From assembly GCA_964020155.1 (NCBI GenBank), contig OZ026550.1, positions 1,913,852-1,977,851 of the forward strand: 64,000 nt of DNA, given 5' to 3'. The notes under the pieces were generated by a model. That model saw nothing but the letters and a program-made list of their open reading frames with translations. It was not told the DNA's origin and did not search any database. Positions 49,449-60,671 of this stretch are shown here, in pieces. Both the position numbers and the translations under genes were made by a program. Position 1 is the stretch's first letter; every line of letters begins with the position of its first letter. This DNA comes from Chondrilla cf. caribensis (Eukaryota; Porifera; Demospongiae; Chondrillida; Chondrillidae).

Positions 49449-51676
49449 CTATATTGTTTTCATTTCGATTTCTGGTATGTAACACTCGTCTGATATATAA
49501 AATATGTGTTCCTACGCATAACCGCAACAATGAATGTATATTATAGTTTATATTGCACGAAATAAAGATGGCCAATTTTGAACGCCGACAATTAGACCAT
49601 CATGAATAATTAATGAGGCAATTTCCTTTGAAGTTTCCCACTTTCCCACGCAATCTAAATCAGAAATTTCCCCTTGACAGAAAGAGTCAAGTATCTAATT
49701 GCAAATTAGAATCCTCAGGGATTCTAATCATTTAGAATCCCTGTGACAACCATTGATCATTTCACAAATTGATGTTCTTATTCATCATTCAACAAACACA
49801 AAGAAGTTAATAAAAGGCTACAAAACTCAACAAGCAGTATAAGATGTTCTTAGTTTAAACTAAGAAAAAGGTGTTCAGTTGAAGTTAAAGGTGACAGAAC
49901 AGCCAGAAAACTGCACATTCCCAAGTTCCTGCATACGAGTGTACTGAACAGAGGTCTTTTTGGCAACATTTTGATAGCAAGACTTTTTCTCTGGCACAGT
50001 TTCTTCTTGACATGGTTGCAAGTTTTCTTTGTCGGAAACACTGAGGCTCTCAGGGCTTTTTGACGTGAACATTAAATTGGAAACTTTCTGGGAGTGAGAC
50101 ATGGTTGTCCGCTTGTAGCTTCTCACTCCATTCATTGAAGAATGTCCTGTTCTCTCCATTATCAACTGCTCGTCAACACCTTTAGCATAGAGGCGACTCG
50201 CTGCAGTTGCACGAAGTGAGTGATTTGTGTAGTAACCAGCAAAACCTGCTTCCTTACACAGTCGACTGATGGTGTTCTGTAATTGGTTCCACCCCACAGG
50301 AACCTTGGAGTACCAGCAATCAGCCTCCGGTGACAATAGTGGCTTCAGATAAAAGGCTCCATCTGGACGATCCTTTGGGCAGAGAGATTGATAAACTTTG
50401 AACAGTCGAACAGGACAGCGAGCAGGGTTTTTCAAGTTGGCATGTTGAATAACTTCTTTCTTCGGCCGATTTCTTCCTTTCAAACCTGCTGGTTTGTTCT
50501 TGGACGAGCTTTCACGATACAGTAGATAAGGCCTCTGTTCCAATTCTTCCACAACACTAATTTGGCATGGCTTGGCTCGTAGTTGGCGATGCTCTTTTCC
50601 ACTTCTCAAGGCAAAATAAATCCCATTGCAGAACACAATGGTATCCAGCAGAGCTTGGGGAGAGTGATCACCCAGAAGCTTACTCTCCCATAAGTAATCC
50701 TCCATCTCTTCAGTAATGACCTGTGCTTTCCTTTTTTCCGTATCTACTCCCCTTTCTGTTAGTTCTTTCATTTTGGCATCCAATGTTCTTTTCATATCAT
50801 CAAATTCAGGTTGTTTGAAAAAGTCCAGCTCAGGGCGTTTTCCAGCAGTACGAACATGGCGTTGTAGAGAGACAACTAGTGCATACAGGGTGTCAGGAGG
50901 ATAATCTTGTCCAGAATCCTTTTTTCTAGCCTCGCAAATAAACCGCTCCATCCAATAAGCAATTACCTCGTATTCTTGGTTTTCGAGATCGTACGGTGCA
51001 ATTCCTTCGTCGCAGCTTAGTCCATGTCTGTTTCGATCAGTAACCCAGTCTCTCCAACGCTGAACAGCCCACTTGGTCTGGTTGCGGGTACTCTGAGGAA
51101 CAGCACGATCTCTCAGGGATTTCAGATAGTCTTGTCCAACTGGCGGTCCAAATTTCCGAGGTTCCTGCTGTTCTTGGCTCTCAGTAGTCTTGGACGCTTC
51201 AACGAACAGTTGTTCTTGGCTCTCAGTAGTCTTTGACGCTTCAATAAACAGTTGTTCTTCCTCTGAATCTTCTAAGTATGGGTTGGCTAGTGGACCCAAG
51301 TCGAAGAGGTCCGGATCAAAATAAACTGTCGGATCTATGGCCTCGAAAAGATCTGGATCTACAGCTTTCACTCCGAGGTTCGTGCTCATTTCGCTCCGAG
51401 GTTTGCGCTCATTTCGTACTGGTCTAAACCAGTTAATCCCCTCCCCCTCGTGATCTCCGCAGTTTAGAATCCCTCGCTTCGCTCGGGATTCTAAATCGCG
51501 AAGATCCCTCGGTGTCGGGAATTAACTTACATTTAGAAATTGGGCTAGAATTCGTGCGCTGAAGCTTCGCCGAGCATAATAACTTCAGCGAAGGTTCTTC
51601 TGAACTTAAAAAGACGTGCAAGTAATTTAAGTGCGGGGGGCGGCAGCCCCACGAGTTTTTGAACTCGAATTACTTG
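49449..51676 (-). mobile_element. Crypton (tyrosine-recombinase DNA transposon), 2.2 kb
   Basis: Comparison with the uninterrupted introns of B3, B4 and B6 (GCATTTTTTATTTAG in B6) places the ends. TTTAT occurs on both sides (49,444-49,448 and 51,677-51,681). Inside is one recombinase gene on the minus strand. Inverted repeats of the motif TTAGAATCCC lie near both ends: AGGGATTCTAA/TTAGAATCCCT at 49,717-49,742 and TTTAGAATCCC/GGGATTCTAAA at 51,463-51,495. A CAAGTAATT/AATTACTTG pair lies by the right end. No terminal inverted repeats of the DDE type. Confidence 0.8.
49875..51389 (-). CDS. Crypton tyrosine recombinase, intact
   Basis: A single uninterrupted frame of 504 residues. The C-terminal half matches the tyrosine-recombinase fold of Cryptons and of the related domain in vertebrate ZMYM, QRICH1 and KIAA1958 proteins. 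Catalytic residues are visible: Arg262 in ALRSGKEHRQL, His390 and Arg393 in NHSLRATAAS, His416 in ERTGHSS and the Tyr425 nucleophile in RSYKR. Residues about 83-215 would form the DNA-binding SAM-like domain (RWRDWV). Near the N-terminus QLFIEASKTTESQE is repeated in tandem as QLFVEASKTTESQE. The acidic N-terminus and the basic C-terminal tail are not assigned. All catalytic residues present and no stop codon suggest a recently active element. It lies antisense in the intron of broken gene B5. Substrate: element-end sites joined to short target repeats. Confidence 0.88.
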   Translation of the reverse strand: MSTNLGVKAVDPDLFEAIDPTVYFDPDLFDLGPLANPYLEDSEEEQLFIEASKTTESQEQLFVEASKTTESQEQQEPRKFGPPVGQDYLKSLRDRAVPQSTRNQTKWAVQRWRDWVTDRNRHGLSCDEGIAPYDLENQEYEVIAYWMERFICEARKKDSGQDYPPDTLYALVVSLQRHVRTAGKRPELDFFKQPEFDDMKRTLDAKMKELTERGVDTEKRKAQVITEEMEDYLWESKLLGDHSPQALLDTIVFCNGIYFALRSGKEHRQLRAKPCQISVVEELEQRPYLLYRESSSKNKPAGLKGRNRPKKEVIQHANLKNPARCPVRLFKVYQSLCPKDRPDGAFYLKPLLSPEADCWYSKVPVGWNQLQNTISRLCKEAGFAGYYTNHSLRATAASRLYAKGVDEQLIMERTGHSSMNGVRSYKRTTMSHSQKVSNLMFTSKSPESLSVSDKENLQPCQEETVPEKKSCYQNVAKKTSVQYTRMQELGNVQFSGCSVTFNFN

Positions 51677-52893
51677 TTTATTTACGTTATGATTAGGCTA
51701 TGATCAAATTTATGACACTTAGGTTATGCAAGCAAATATAAATTATATAATATTATCCTCATCAGTATCAATTTATATAAAAAATTGCAATTATACGCAT
51801 ATTTTGTACTGACATTTGTCATGATAATACATGTAACTGGGCACGTACATTGCACATTAAATTGATCATTAATTGTCTTATTGGCCACATTATCATAATT
51901 TATTTGTTTCTTTTGCTAGGTGATAAGATTATATCCAAATGAAGATATATACTTTTCAACACACTTGACTCCTGAGAAATTTTTACGAAATGGAAGAACA
52001 ATATTTTACATCATACCTATTCTTGTGTTCACCTTCTCTGGAATGGTTCTATCAGGATACATTGCACGAAAGAGGAAACTGATCAGGGAAATACTCACAC
52101 AGTCATCAATGGCTTTGTACACAGTGAGGTCCGTGATGGTAGTATCCTGGGTGATGAGCATTTTGCTTTTCGTACAATTCTTTCAAACTTATCTTCATTT
52201 TTAACTGGCCTTGGACATCCATCCTACTCTCAATGCATTCAGGGACTTCTTTAGTATACAGGTTCTTTTCGGATACTTTCAGCTTGCCACGTTCACTATT
52301 GTGATTCTCATTGAGGTACCAGCTCTCATGGTTATCTGTTACAAAATAAAGAAACCACCACAGCTGATCTCCACAGTGTTGCCGTCCAGTAGATGTGATA
52401 AACTGTCATCAGTACTAACCTATGTACTTGGCACATTCGGTTGTATTGGGATAGTCCTTTACGTACAGATCCAGTCAGTGTTCCTAGTTCACATACTCAT
52501 CTTCTGCTTGTTATATCCAATGGCTAGCATCATGAATGTGACCAAAACATCGACAGTAGTAGTGATGCTAATTTTCCTTTTCGTACTACTACAAAAGGGA
52601 GTTATCGACTGTGGGAAACGAAGACGCTCAGGTGCAACTGTGCTAAATACATTGATATTTTTCATTGCATGGATGATAACAGCATCGGTCTTGCAGGTCT
52701 TTTTTGATATGTACCATACACGTGCACCCCCCCAAACATCTTTCAATACCGGCATAATCCTGAATTCCTTATTCTCCTCTACTTTACTTGGTGCAATGGG
52801 ATACATTTTCAAGAAGGTGATCTCCAGAAGGTGAAGAAGGAGACGAGCACAGTCAAGAGTGATCCAGAGAGACAGCCTCTTGTTGAAATATGA

Positions 52894-53414
52894 GAATTAT
52901 TTTTTTGAATTTTCAGATTCTCTGCTATCAATTCAATTGTTACGATAGGATGCTGTACCAATATAGCCGTTGATACTTAACTGCATTCATTTAAATGTAG
53001 TCAATAAAACATGCATAATACTATGTGAAATAACATTAATCACCATAATTATTATTAAATACAAAATATAATAATAAAGATGTGCTGTATCAATATCAGT
53101 CAACATAAATTTATTGAACTTGTACTAGAATATGTATATAATCACACAGGTCATGTTTTGACTATATAATTTAAACATGAAGAAGGTTAGATCTGCAATG
53201 CATACTGTAACACATACTGTTACCATAAAATTATACCTGTATAATAGTAAATGACTATTAGGATACTACGTGAAGCTAAATTTACATGAGGGTACGGTAA
53301 ATCTGTTTGATTTTATAAAATATGTAATCCTTGTCCTCAAGAAAAGATTCACACCCACAAATATGACAATTAAGCAGAGCTCAGCGTATAAAACGGATTG
53401 GTGACATGCAAGAC
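52894..53414. other. B5 3' flank
   Basis: Matches the B4 3' flank (45,438-45,960) with small indels, up to GGTGACATGCAA at about 53,411, where it is cut by the B1-like fragment. No gene. Confidence 0.6.
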
Positions 53415-53641
53415 AACACTTGTCTTCTTCCTGGTGTACATTGGTTATCTTTTGATTAAAAGTGAACCACAACCAAGAAAAATCTTTAATTGGGACACCA
53501 TTGTGAATTCTGTTTTTCCTTTATCCTACTTGGTGCAATGGGATACATTTTCAAGAAGCTGATCTACCAGAAGGCAAGGAAGGAGATGGATACAGCCAAG
53601 AGTGATCAAGAGAGACAGCCTCTTGCTGAAAAATGGAAAAG
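53415..53641 (+). pseudogene. Family B exon 2 3' fragment (B1/B2 type)
   Basis: Reads from span 6 (FLVYIGYLLIKSEPQ) through span 7 to the tail. A missing C after TTCTGTTTTT shifts the frame, CC to AA differences give SDQERQPL, and the stop codon is lost. A fragment of the first subfamily lies inside second-subfamily flank, so it marks a recombination join. Confidence 0.7.
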
Positions 53642-54109
53642 GGTCGCATGATATTCCAATTCATTTCTTTGAAAATTAATATCATGATGTATGGCACAAT
53701 TTTTGTTCGCTTTTTAATTGTAGTGGTAATGGTTATGAAAACTTATTCAAACTGGGAAGGTCTTTAGCCAGAGGCTACTTCACAAGGCACCCATTGTTGG
53801 ATAATTAGTACAAAAAATTAGGATAAAAATAAGCCAAAAAAATCAATGACACATTAATTTTAATGTTATAATTGAAGAGATAAATGTAAGTATGTATAAT
53901 GCATAGTAAGTAAATAATAATACTTAGTGAATTAATTATAAATTTAATAATATTATATTATGGCAAAAATCACATAGCAGAACAGAAAGGAAAAAGTTCA
54001 CATGCAAAATAGATATTTGACAAGAATATGAGATACTAATGGTTAAAATATTCCAATAAACTACTGTTAAAATTTGTCCTAGACTTCTCATTCTTTATGG
54101 CTGGTGGAA
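53642..54109. other. AT-rich intergenic DNA
   Basis: The first about 90 bases continue the B1/B2 3' UTR (GTAGTGGTAATGGTTATGAA). The rest is AT-rich without recognisable features and may include the 3' part of the adjoining minus-strand LINE. Confidence 0.45.
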
Positions 54110-54770
54110 GAGTGCATCAGAGAGAGCGAACAGGAGGAAGATTGACAGTGGAAGTCGACCGAGTAAAGTGTTGGTGATGATAAGAAAGGAGGGGAAAGAG
54201 AGAAGCAAGATAAGGAGGCTGCTGTGAATGTGTACATCTGTACATCAGGCAGGCTAGGTATATCTTGCGGTGGACTGCAAATGTGGTTAAACCCAGTTCA
54301 GCTCTTGCAGCAGTGGCAGACTCATGTTTCTGATAATGCAACACCACACGGCAGGCATAATTGAGAAGAGTCTCCATCTGCTGTGCTTCTTTTTTGGTAC
54401 AGGAGTCCCAAACAACATCAGTAATCCAACATGGGAAGGATGTAAGACTTAAGAAAATGAGCAAGCAAGGAATGAGGAAGGGACCAAAATAAGCAACAAA
54501 GAAGACAGATACTATGACAGACATTCTGTGAAATGTACTTAACATGGTCAGTGTGAGTATTGGCGATAAGGATACCAAGAAACTTGAAAGTGGAGACTTG
54601 TTCAATTTGAGATCCAAGAAGGTGAAGATCAAGTGGTGGAAGGTTACGCTTTCGTGAAGAACAAGAGTGTATTAACACGCATTTGGACTTAGTAGAGTTA
54701 GGTTTCAGATCATTCAGTATGTAGCTATAGAGTGTTGTATGATTCTGTCTACACTCCTTCCCTGGTAGTT
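54110..54770 (-). mobile_element. Non-LTR retrotransposon fragment (RT C-terminal part), minus strand
   Basis: On the minus strand: LKPNSTKSKCVLIHS, then FKFLGILI, YILPMLDY, VVWDSC and a C-terminal region, the usual thumb and tail of a LINE reverse transcriptase. A frameshift near 54,420 separates the two frames. It resembles the elements at 16,965 and 24,041 in layout but not closely in sequence. The palm with YADD is absent, so the fragment is dead. Confidence 0.75.
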
Positions 54771-55212
54771 GCTAACTGTGCAGCAGGCAGCTCTCTTATA
54801 GTGTGCCAGTTCGACGTGAGAGGACCACTTCCTACCAAGAATGCACCGGTGTTATTACAGTCATATGCCAATACAGGTGTGTGTGTGTGTGTGTGTTCGG
54901 TGTAAGGTGTGCTTGAGGTATGAAACCTTAGGACATACAAAGTATAGATGCATTCCTTCATATCCAATTACATTATCAATGTATACCTTGCTCCTTGGTT
55001 CCTCTACAATAGAGCCAGACTTGTGACCTACTACCAGTTAGAGACACGATATTGGACCAAGTCATATTGCTGTTCGACGTCTACTACAGGTATGTAGGTA
55101 TAATTGTTATAGATATCGCTACACACTTATATAGGGGTCTCTCTCCCTGTGTGTGTACACATGTACCATGTACTTTACCTTAGTTCTCAAATGCTATTTA
55201 ACCTGTATGTAG
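54771..55212. other. Possible exon remnant upstream of the SRCR exon
   Basis: 54,761-54,878 on the plus strand is open and reads cysteine-containing sequence (VVANCAAGSSLIVCQFDVRG) up to a short TG run. It may belong to the same lost extracellular-protein gene as the SRCR exon. I see no supported splice partner. Confidence 0.3.
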
Positions 55213-55528
55213 GACAATCAGGTGATGGTACCCTTCGTTTGGTTGGTGGTCCGGTGAGTCAAACCACACCGGAAAGCTGGAAATCTTCCACCAAACCTCT
55301 TTTGGAGGAATCTGTTCAGCAAACTTAGGTGCTGAGGGAAGCCGAGTGGCTTGTTTCCAACTCGGCTTTGGGGGGCTTTCCGCTACTATGACTATGGATC
55401 GTCACAACAAACTGTGCTGAATTCTCTTACTTGCGAGGCAACAGGAACATGGCTGGCAAATTGCACTCATGGTGGATGGAGAACAGGGGTGTGTAGTAAT
55501 GGACAAACTGTGGGGTTGGACTGTGCAG
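55213..55528 (+). pseudogene. SRCR domain exon, frameshifted
   Basis: Acceptor TATGTAG before 55,213 and donor GTGAGT after 55,528, so a complete phase 1 exon. It reads GDGTLRLVGGP, then (another frame) KLEIFHQTSFGGICSA and RVACFQLGFGG, then (third frame) SLTCEATGTWLANCTH and TVGLDCA: the scavenger receptor cysteine-rich pattern with its cysteines and the terminal GLDC-like end. At least two frame changes, near 55,265 and 55,375, break it. One SRCR domain of about 100 residues; no partner exon is intact. Confidence 0.75.
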
Positions 55529-56630
55529 GTGAGTGTGTAGTCACAATGTAGAACAAATGAGTGTGGTGTTTAGTGGGAGAAGTGTGGTGCACCAGTACAG
55601 TTCACCACCTAGGCCTACTAACATTGGTCACTTCAATCTTCAATGTGGGCTCCAGTCGTGTCATGGTTTAATGAACGTGCACACATCTCTCTGTGTGTAG
55701 ATAGTACAGTTCATACATAACTGCATGTATGCATATCACTATTAGGCTGTTGGTGCTGTACTTATATGCAGTGAGTATATACTACTGCATAGTGGAAAGA
55801 TTTCGCGATTTTGCACTCAAACAAGCATTTTGTGGTATTAATTCTGCAATTTGCGTGTTGATATTGTACGTTTGTGTTTGATTTGGACCTAACCATGAAA
55901 AACAAACCCACTTTTAACATCGCACCTAATCTGTACTTCTTATCAGAGTCTGAGGTACTTACTCATTGGTGCTTGTTGGCAAAGAGTATTGAGTTGAGAA
56001 CTGAATGAAGTGTATGTTTTGTAAATTTCTCACAAGTGTATGCTCTCAGAACACTGGAGGACTGTACATCCCAACAAACCTATGTACTCACAATGCCTGG
56101 CCTGTGAGAGTAAACAGGAAATGGCTGGAATGTGTAGTTGAGTCCCTTGCAATAACCTCAGTCAACAGGTGCATAGCTCATGAGTTTATCATCAGTGGGA
56201 GATTACCTCCCCAAACCCTTGACCTTTAGCTAGGGAACTGACACCACAAGCTGTAATGTTGTAATTCCCCCATTGCCTGTAAAATGAATTTTTTAGTCTC
56301 TGTATAGTACACTTCAGTGTCATTTGGTATACAATGTGATGTGTTGCATGAATCAGAAATTGCAACTGACCCTGAACCCTATGTCCTAATACATAATTGT
56401 ATGCATAGTTTCACTAGTGTGTATATATACTCAGTGGGGTCGCTTGTGTAAACAGGTCAGCTGTTTGTTTACGACACCTGAAGTGTATCATTCCAACAGT
56501 TTATACCTACTGTACACACTGAGCCAACTCTATCATGTGATCTAACACTATAATATTATTATGCATAGTGTCTGCTTACGTCATAGTAGAATGTAAAATG
56601 TAATTTTACAAAATTTGGTAATTTTTTGCT
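55529..56630. other. Intergenic DNA
   Basis: Unshared within the window. A 75-codon frame at 56,005-56,229 is not recognised and lacks support. 55,785-55,850 has TTTCGCGATTTTGC-type sequence like that at 5,990, possibly decayed MITE. Confidence 0.4.
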
Positions 56631-56639
56631 GTGTATACA

Positions 56640-56840
56640 TACATGGTTGCTTGTGTGGTACATGGTTGTAAGTACTACTTTGTTGTCCGGTACACAGTTT
56701 TATAGTATGTACATGGTTGTATTGTATATAGACAGTTGTAATAATAGTACATAATAAGTACTATAGTTGTAATAATAGTACATGGTTGTATTGTACATGG
56801 TTATAATGATAGAACATGGTAGTACAGAAAAAGGTTATAT
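56640..56840. repeat. Degenerate tandem repeat, unit about GTACATGGTTGTA
   Basis: About ten imperfect units (CATGGTTGCTTGTGTGGTAC; AATAATAGTACATGGTTGTA; TACATGGTTATAATGATAG). No coding potential. Confidence 0.7.
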
Positions 56841-57374
56841 TGTGTATGTGGTTTTGTGGTGCATATTTGTGTGTGATGATACCAGCAGGAAGTAATGTGC
56901 ACATGTGGTCTCAGTTTGCAGTATGGGGTACCAGTGCAATCATGCATATCAACCATGACACGTCAATGATATGATTAGCATGCATGTGTTTTTAGCTTTT
57001 GTTGAACTTCTTCTTACCTAATTAGCACTCAAAAATGTAACGTGCAAGCACACACATATACCTAATATGGAAAGGAACCTAAAGATGACTAATCAGTCAA
57101 GCAATACATATTGCCATGTCAACAATTTAAAATAATATCACCAAATTAAATTGCTCTTTTGTACAATCATGACATTGTGTACTGGCTAATAATATCTCAC
57201 ATTATTAATGACACAATTATCCAATAAAAGTTATTCTCAGTACTATATTGTTAACACCTCGTCATAATGAAACTGAAAGGTGCATGACCATCTTTTTGAT
57301 CTTACTAGGAGTACATAAATTGACTAATGTGTGCGCTCATAACTAGTTCTAAGGGTGTGCTGAAGTAGTTTGGG
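56841..57374. other. Intergenic DNA and B6 5' flank
   Basis: From about 57,060 it matches the B5 5' flank at 48,025 (GGAAAGGAACCTAAAGA; TAACACCTCGTCATAATGAA). The upstream part of the type-II flank is missing, so B6 has the shortest conserved upstream region. Confidence 0.55.
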
Positions 57375-59668
57375 ATGTTCGTGTTTTTGATGGCGCTAGT
57401 ATTCAGTCTGACCACTGATGTGTGGTCCAGTGAGTGTTCGCAACTTGGTTGTATCAAGAATATGAAAGATTTGATGACAAACTACAAGTGCGACCAGTCC
57501 TCAGCTATTCCTGGAAAAGATTCGATTTTCACTCCCTCAGTCACTAGAGTCTATGATAACATCCGAGTTGTGTACTACAACATCTCAATAGGGAACAGTA
57601 CAGAGGAATCTACGCTAACAAGAGAGCCTACATATGTAGGGAAATGCTGTGATCCTTCCATCACAGACACCTGTAAAGTGTACTTTGTGTACTCTCATTC
57701 CATATTTTATAACATTTTACCTAAAATACTAGGCTCTCTGGCGTTTTTAAGGAAACCTGTTCAAACGTTGACCTCAGCTCAAAACTACATTTATGAGTAC
57801 TGTTGGGAACCACGACCATTTTGCACCTTTGGTAATTTCGACTTTGAGCAAATTTTTCAAGATTTCTCACAACAGGTAAACTAATAATGATTAAGTTATC
57901 ATTAATTTGGTTATACATACAAGACTTGAATCTTTAGTAAAATACAAAAGTACCAATTGTAAAGTCTGTGTTACATTTTTGTGATGTTGTCTTGTGGAAT
58001 TTAGCATGTTCTTCAAATGTTCAAGTAAACCTTAAACTCAGTCCAGGACCTGAGGTATACAGACTAGACATACTTAATGGTTTAGGTTTCAGGCATGGGA
58101 GAGTCTGGATTGACTGGTATGGGATCATGAACACCCAAAGACTGTACTTCCATCCAAGGGCCTGTCAATATGCATTGCCAACTACTCTGTATTCACCACC
58201 TGTCATTTGTGAAAGATGAGGTGGATTAATTAATGTGTTTGGTGGATTAGCTTGATCTCTACCACTAATTGTAACATCATACTAATTGCCTGGGACTGAG
58301 TAACTGCAGTAAGTAAAAGGTTTGGTGGATATACAAATGATGACAGATTAACAAGTATTCACTGTACGTACATTTTATATAGCAACTAAAGTTTGTGCCT
58401 AAAGATATGTTTTGGTGTATTCTTAAGTACCCAGTACATATGTTGGCATGCATTTTTTATTTAGGCTATGATTAGGCTGTGATCAAATTTAGGTTATGCA
58501 AGCAAATTTGAAATATACAATATAAGGCTCATCATGCAGTATCAATTTATATAAAAAAGAAAATTGCATGCATATTTTTGTACTGAAATTTGTCATGATA
58601 ATACATTTATCCGGGTACGTACATTGCACATTAAATTGATCATCAATTTTCTTATCAGACATATTATCATAATTTATTTGATTCATTTGCTAGGTGATAA
58701 GATTATATCCAAATGAAGATATATACTTTTCAACACATTTGACTCCTGAGAATTTTTTACAAAATGGAAGAACAATATTTTACATCATACCTATTCTTGT
58801 GTTCACCTTCTCTGGAATGGTTCTATCAGGATACATTGCACGGAAGAGGACACTGATCAGGGAAACACTCACACAGTCATCGATGGCTTTGTACACAGTG
58901 AGGTCCGTGATGGTAGTATCCTGGGTGATGAACATTTTGCTGTTTTTACAATTCTTTCAAACTTATCGTCATTTTCAACTGGCCTTGGACGTCCATCCTA
59001 CTCTCAATGCATTCAGGGACTTCTTTAGTCTACAGGTTCTTTTGGGATACTTTCAGCTTGCCACATTCACTATTGTGGTTCTCATCGAGGTACCAGCTCT
59101 CCTTGCCATCTGTCACAAAATGAAGAAACCACCACAGCTGATCTCCACAGTGTTGCCATCAAGTAGATGTGATAAACTGTCATCAGTACTAACCTATGTA
59201 CTTGGCACATTCGGTTGCATTGGGATAGTCCTTTACGTACAAATTCAGTCAGCACTCCTAGTTCACATACTCATCTTCTGCTTGTTCTATCCAATGGCGA
59301 GCATAATGAATGTGACCAAAACATCGACAGTAGTAGTGATGCTAATTTTCCTTTTCGTACTACTACAAAAGGGAGTTATCGACTGTGGGAAACGAAGATG
59401 TTCAGGTGCAACTGTGCTAAATACATCTATAATTCTCATTGCATGGATGATAACAGCATTGGTCTTGCAGGTAGTCTTTGATATGTACCATACACGTGCA
59501 CCCCCCCAAACATCTTTCAATACTGGCATAATCCTGAATTCCTTATTCTCCTCTACTTTACTTGGTGCAATGGGATACATTTTCAAGAAGGTGATCTACC
59601 AGAAGGTGAAGAAGGAGATGAGCACAGTCAAGAGTGATCCAGAGAGACAGCCTCTTGTTGAAACATAA
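57375..59668 (+). CDS. Family B membrane protein B6
   Basis: Exons 57,375-57,875 and 58,694-59,668, phase 0 (donor GTAAAC, acceptor TTGCTAG), 491 residues. Signal peptide MFVFLMALVFSLTTDVWS, eight ectodomain cysteines (CSQLGC, YKC, KCCDP, TC, YCWEP, FC), one NIS and one NST sequon, and seven spans. A DMYHTRAPPQTSF loop before span 7 carries two extra residues compared with B4, shared with broken B5. The tail is KSDPERQPLVET, one residue different at the end. The ORF is intact despite close similarity to B5, so B5 decay happened after the two split. Poly(A) AATAAA lies near 59,807. Function unknown. Confidence 0.85.
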
Positions 59669-60137
59669 GGATTTTTTGGGTTCTCAGCTTCTCTGGTATC
59701 AATTCAATTGTTACGATAGGTTGCTCTATCAACATTACTAACAGTAACAATTTATACATAACTGCTTTCATTTAAATGTAGTTAATATAACATGTGATTA
59801 TAATAATAAAATTCTATTAATAAAATCATTTAAAATCAATGCCTTGTCTGTAAACATGTTTTGAAGTATACGTATTGTTAAATTTTGTTTTATGTTATTC
59901 CACTTGATCCCATCATTTTCTGAGTTTTATAAGCATTGGCCTGTTTTAGTGAAATTACAAGCATAAACATTATTATCATGGAATATTTACATAAATATTA
60001 GGAAACATTATAGTTTGAGCACATAACCATATGTGCATATTTCAAGTATACGTAGCAAATATAAAATGTGTATAATAGTAAGGAATTGTTTAAAACTCAA
60101 TGAGGTAAGTTGGAATGGCTATGTGAACTAATAATCC
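59669..60137. other. B6 3' flank
   Basis: Close match to the B3 3' flank (34,174-34,655), so B3 and B6 share a 3' end while B4 and B5 share another. No gene. Confidence 0.6.
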
Positions 60138-60671
60138 ATGCTTGATTATACTGACTTTAGGTGTGCAATTGTAGCTTTGTGTTTATTTCCAGTGGTACAT
60201 GAAGTAAAATCATACAATACAATAATAGCTTTACTTAGATTTACATCAATCATCATTTGGATGGTTCCAATATTCATGATGGTGTATAAAGAAGTTAATA
60301 AAGTGCTACATGTGCTCGTGCCTTGTGAAAAAATTCTTTTCTTTGATTATTTCATAATTAATATATCATCAATCATTTAATAATTGAGAAGAGATGAATC
60401 AGCCCCACACATATATTATGCCAATGTATATCTACACAGATATACATGGCAAACTTTTTCTGTATGTATATTACATGAATGTGTTATGGATGAACTACAC
60501 TATACTTGCACTGCACTAATATGAGAGCTAACCTGAAGAAACTAAGTTGTGTGGAACCTGTTCAAATTTCATTACGAAGTCTTGAATATTTTCAGTTCAG
60601 TAGGGAGGAAAGTTGATTGTTATTGAAATGTTCCGTTCTGAAAGTTCATATTATCAGAATATTATCATATA
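60138..60671 (+). pseudogene. Relic with membrane-span-like frame
   Basis: An 80-codon frame (60,138-60,380) reads LLRFTSIIIWMVPIFMMVYK and on. It aligns loosely with the span 3 region of family B (FTIVILIEVPALMVICYK). The same DNA, with more damage, sits behind every relic exon 1 (14,770; 15,840; 23,280; 61,790). I read it as decayed exon 2 sequence; the similarity is weak. The rest is the common relic downstream sequence. Confidence 0.4.

Larger units (their letters stand above)
48340..52893 (+). pseudogene. Family B copy B5, broken (Crypton in intron, stop, frameshift)
   Basis: Exon 1 is 48,340-48,840 (open, signal peptide intact). A conserved ectodomain cysteine is lost: YKYDQ replaces YKCDQ. 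The intron is 3.1 kb instead of 0.8 kb because a 2.2 kb Crypton sits in it. Exon 2 starts at 51,920 after TTGCTAG. CAA has become TAA at 52,202-52,204 in the loop after span 2. A single A is missing at about 52,821 (GATCTCCAG for GATCTACCAG), which shifts the frame at the end of span 7 and removes the KSDPERQPLVE tail. The homologous stop would be at 52,891. The remaining reading frames are otherwise closely similar to B4 and B6, so inactivation is recent. Confidence 0.85.

Noticed and set aside
50716..51236. Plus-strand frames across the Crypton gene
   Set aside because: Antisense shadows of the recombinase frame.
56005..56229. 74-codon frame after the SRCR exon
   Set aside because: Does not continue the SRCR phase, no recognisable domain, no splice support.
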